DNA of 6,725 nucleotides from assembly GCA_030684755.1 (NCBI GenBank), contig JAUXXN010000504.1, positions 1 to 6,725 on the forward strand. The letters run 5' to 3'. The notes under the pieces were generated by a model that had not been told where the DNA came from, did not search any database, and saw nothing but the letters and a program-made list of their open reading frames with translations. The translations under genes were made by a program, and so were the position numbers. Positions within the stretch are counted from its first letter, which is position 1. Each line of letters begins with the position of its first letter. The DNA is from Hydrogenophaga sp. Its GTDB lineage: Bacteria; Pseudomonadota; Gammaproteobacteria; Burkholderiales; Burkholderiaceae_C. Positions 5,982-6,725 of the stretch are shown one piece after another.

Positions 5982-6725
5982 ATGCGCAAACCCGCCTTGT
6001 ACAGCCGATCTGTTAGCCTTGGCGTGGTCGCAGCGCCTAAGTCAGATTTGCTCGCGGCTGCATCTCCTCTCACGAACCGTGCCTCGCTGGGCCACCGTCT
6101 GCTCCAGGCCAGCGCCAGCCCGCGCGTTATGTGGGGCGCCATGTCGCTGCTGGGCGTGCTGCTGCTGGCCAGCGTGCTGCTGCGCGGCCCGGGTGGCGCC
6201 AGTGGGCTGACGCAAAAAGACATCGACGCGGCGGTGTTGCGCACCCTCACCACCCAAAACCTGCCTTCGGTGGCGGCCCGTGCGGCCGACAAAATCCGCC
6301 CCTCGGTGGTACGCGTCGTGTCGCTCGCCAAAAACAAAAAAGGTGAAGACGAAGAACAGGGCGTGGGCACCGGGGTGGTCATCGTAGACAAGGGTGTGAT
6401 CCTGACCAACCTGCATGTGGTGCAAAGCGCACAGAGCATCCGGCTGGTGTTTGCCGACGGCAGCACCTCGGCGGCCAGTGTGGTGGGCGCGCAGCCTGAA
6501 AACGATCTGGCCGTGCTGCAGGCCCACACCATCCCAGACGACCTGAGCGCGGCCACCCTGCGGTCCACCCACGACCTGCGCCCGGGTGAACAGGTGGTGG
6601 CGGTGGGCTTTCCCTTCGGCATCGGGCCGTCGGTGTCGTCGGGCGTCATTTCTGGGCTGGGGCGCTCGTTCCGGTCGCCCGAAGGCGAGCAGGAAATTAG
6701 CAACCTGATCCAGTTTGACGCAGCG
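5982..6725 (+). CDS. HtrA/DegP-type serine protease (5' part, runs off the window)
   Basis: The first 248 residues of a trypsin-like (S1C) serine protease of the HtrA/DegP/DegQ/DegS group, acting in envelope protein quality control; the frame is open to the last base. A single hydrophobic segment (about 48-68) should be a membrane anchor or uncleaved signal, placing the protease domain in the periplasm. The domain begins near residue 95. GVGTGVVIVDKGVILTNLHVV holds the catalytic His145 and ENDLAVL the Asp175. GFPFGIGPSVSSGVIS is the usual strand before the active-site loop. The Ser of the GNSGG motif and any PDZ domains lie beyond the edge, right after IQFDAA. GGAGAA at 5972-5977, 4 nt before the ATG, supports the start. 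This leaves a long, 47-residue cytosolic segment before the membrane helix. Starts at 6129 or 6141 would remove it, and only 6141 has a weak GGGG nearby. One membrane anchor is more DegS-like, but this cannot be settled without the C-terminus. Confidence 0.92.
   Translation, partial: MRKPALYSRSVSLGVVAAPKSDLLAAASPLTNRASLGHRLLQASASPRVMWGAMSLLGVLLLASVLLRGPGGASGLTQKDIDAAVLRTLTTQNLPSVAARAADKIRPSVVRVVSLAKNKKGEDEEQGVGTGVVIVDKGVILTNLHVVQSAQSIRLVFADGSTSAASVVGAQPENDLAVLQAHTIPDDLSAATLRSTHDLRPGEQVVAVGFPFGIGPSVSSGVISGLGRSFRSPEGEQEISNLIQFDAA

Noticed and set aside
5948..6703. 251-residue minus-strand frame opposite the HtrA-type protease
   Set aside because: Ser/Thr/Arg-rich translation without a domain. 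Reverse frames of protease genes in GC-rich DNA often stay open; the plus frame has the catalytic His and Asp motifs.

Overview
The window is GC-rich chromosomal DNA, most likely from a betaproteobacterium of the order Burkholderiales, plausibly Comamonadaceae. That placement rests on gene content and protein style (a DUF3494 lipoprotein beside OmpA, a DUF3309 mini-protein, a divergent SRAP protein, a TNLHVV-type HtrA protease). No rRNA or marker gene fixes it. Almost all the DNA is ordinary chromosome: no insertion sequence, prophage gene, tRNA or CRISPR array was seen.

Layout from left to right. (1) A minus-strand M23 endopeptidase with a twin-arginine-type signal starts at a GTG behind a strong Shine-Dalgarno. 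(2) A divergent intergenic region carries a promoter-like motif for the M23 gene and, facing the other way, three successive inverted repeats. (3) A plus-strand pair follows: a collagen-like Gly-X-Thr lipoprotein and a 52-residue DUF3309 membrane protein, ending in a clear rho-independent terminator. (4) A second terminator on the opposite strand closes a minus-strand two-gene unit made of a DUF3494 (ice-binding-like) lipoprotein and an OmpA-family outer-membrane protein. (5) Another divergent region has a second copy of the M23 promoter-like motif, a leader hairpin and a probable leaderless promoter. (6) A plus-strand SRAP-family (YedK/HMCES-like) protein lacks the catalytic Cys2. (7) A minus-strand bacteriohemerythrin has a complete set of iron ligands and a long basic tail. 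(8) The plus-strand 5' part of an HtrA/DegP-type protease runs off the right edge before its catalytic serine.

Most of the genes act in the cell envelope: peptidoglycan cutting (M23), peptidoglycan-outer membrane tethering (OmpA), two predicted lipoproteins, a small membrane protein and a periplasmic-facing protease. The M23 gene and the DUF3494-OmpA unit share a 26-bp upstream element (23 of 26 bases identical) with a GGAAC / TCGA arrangement like an extracytoplasmic-function sigma promoter. This is the best hint of a common envelope-linked control. I see no self-contained novel defence or mobile system. The most unusual items are the shared element, the stacked inverted repeats before the collagen-like gene, and the SRAP protein without its nucleophile.
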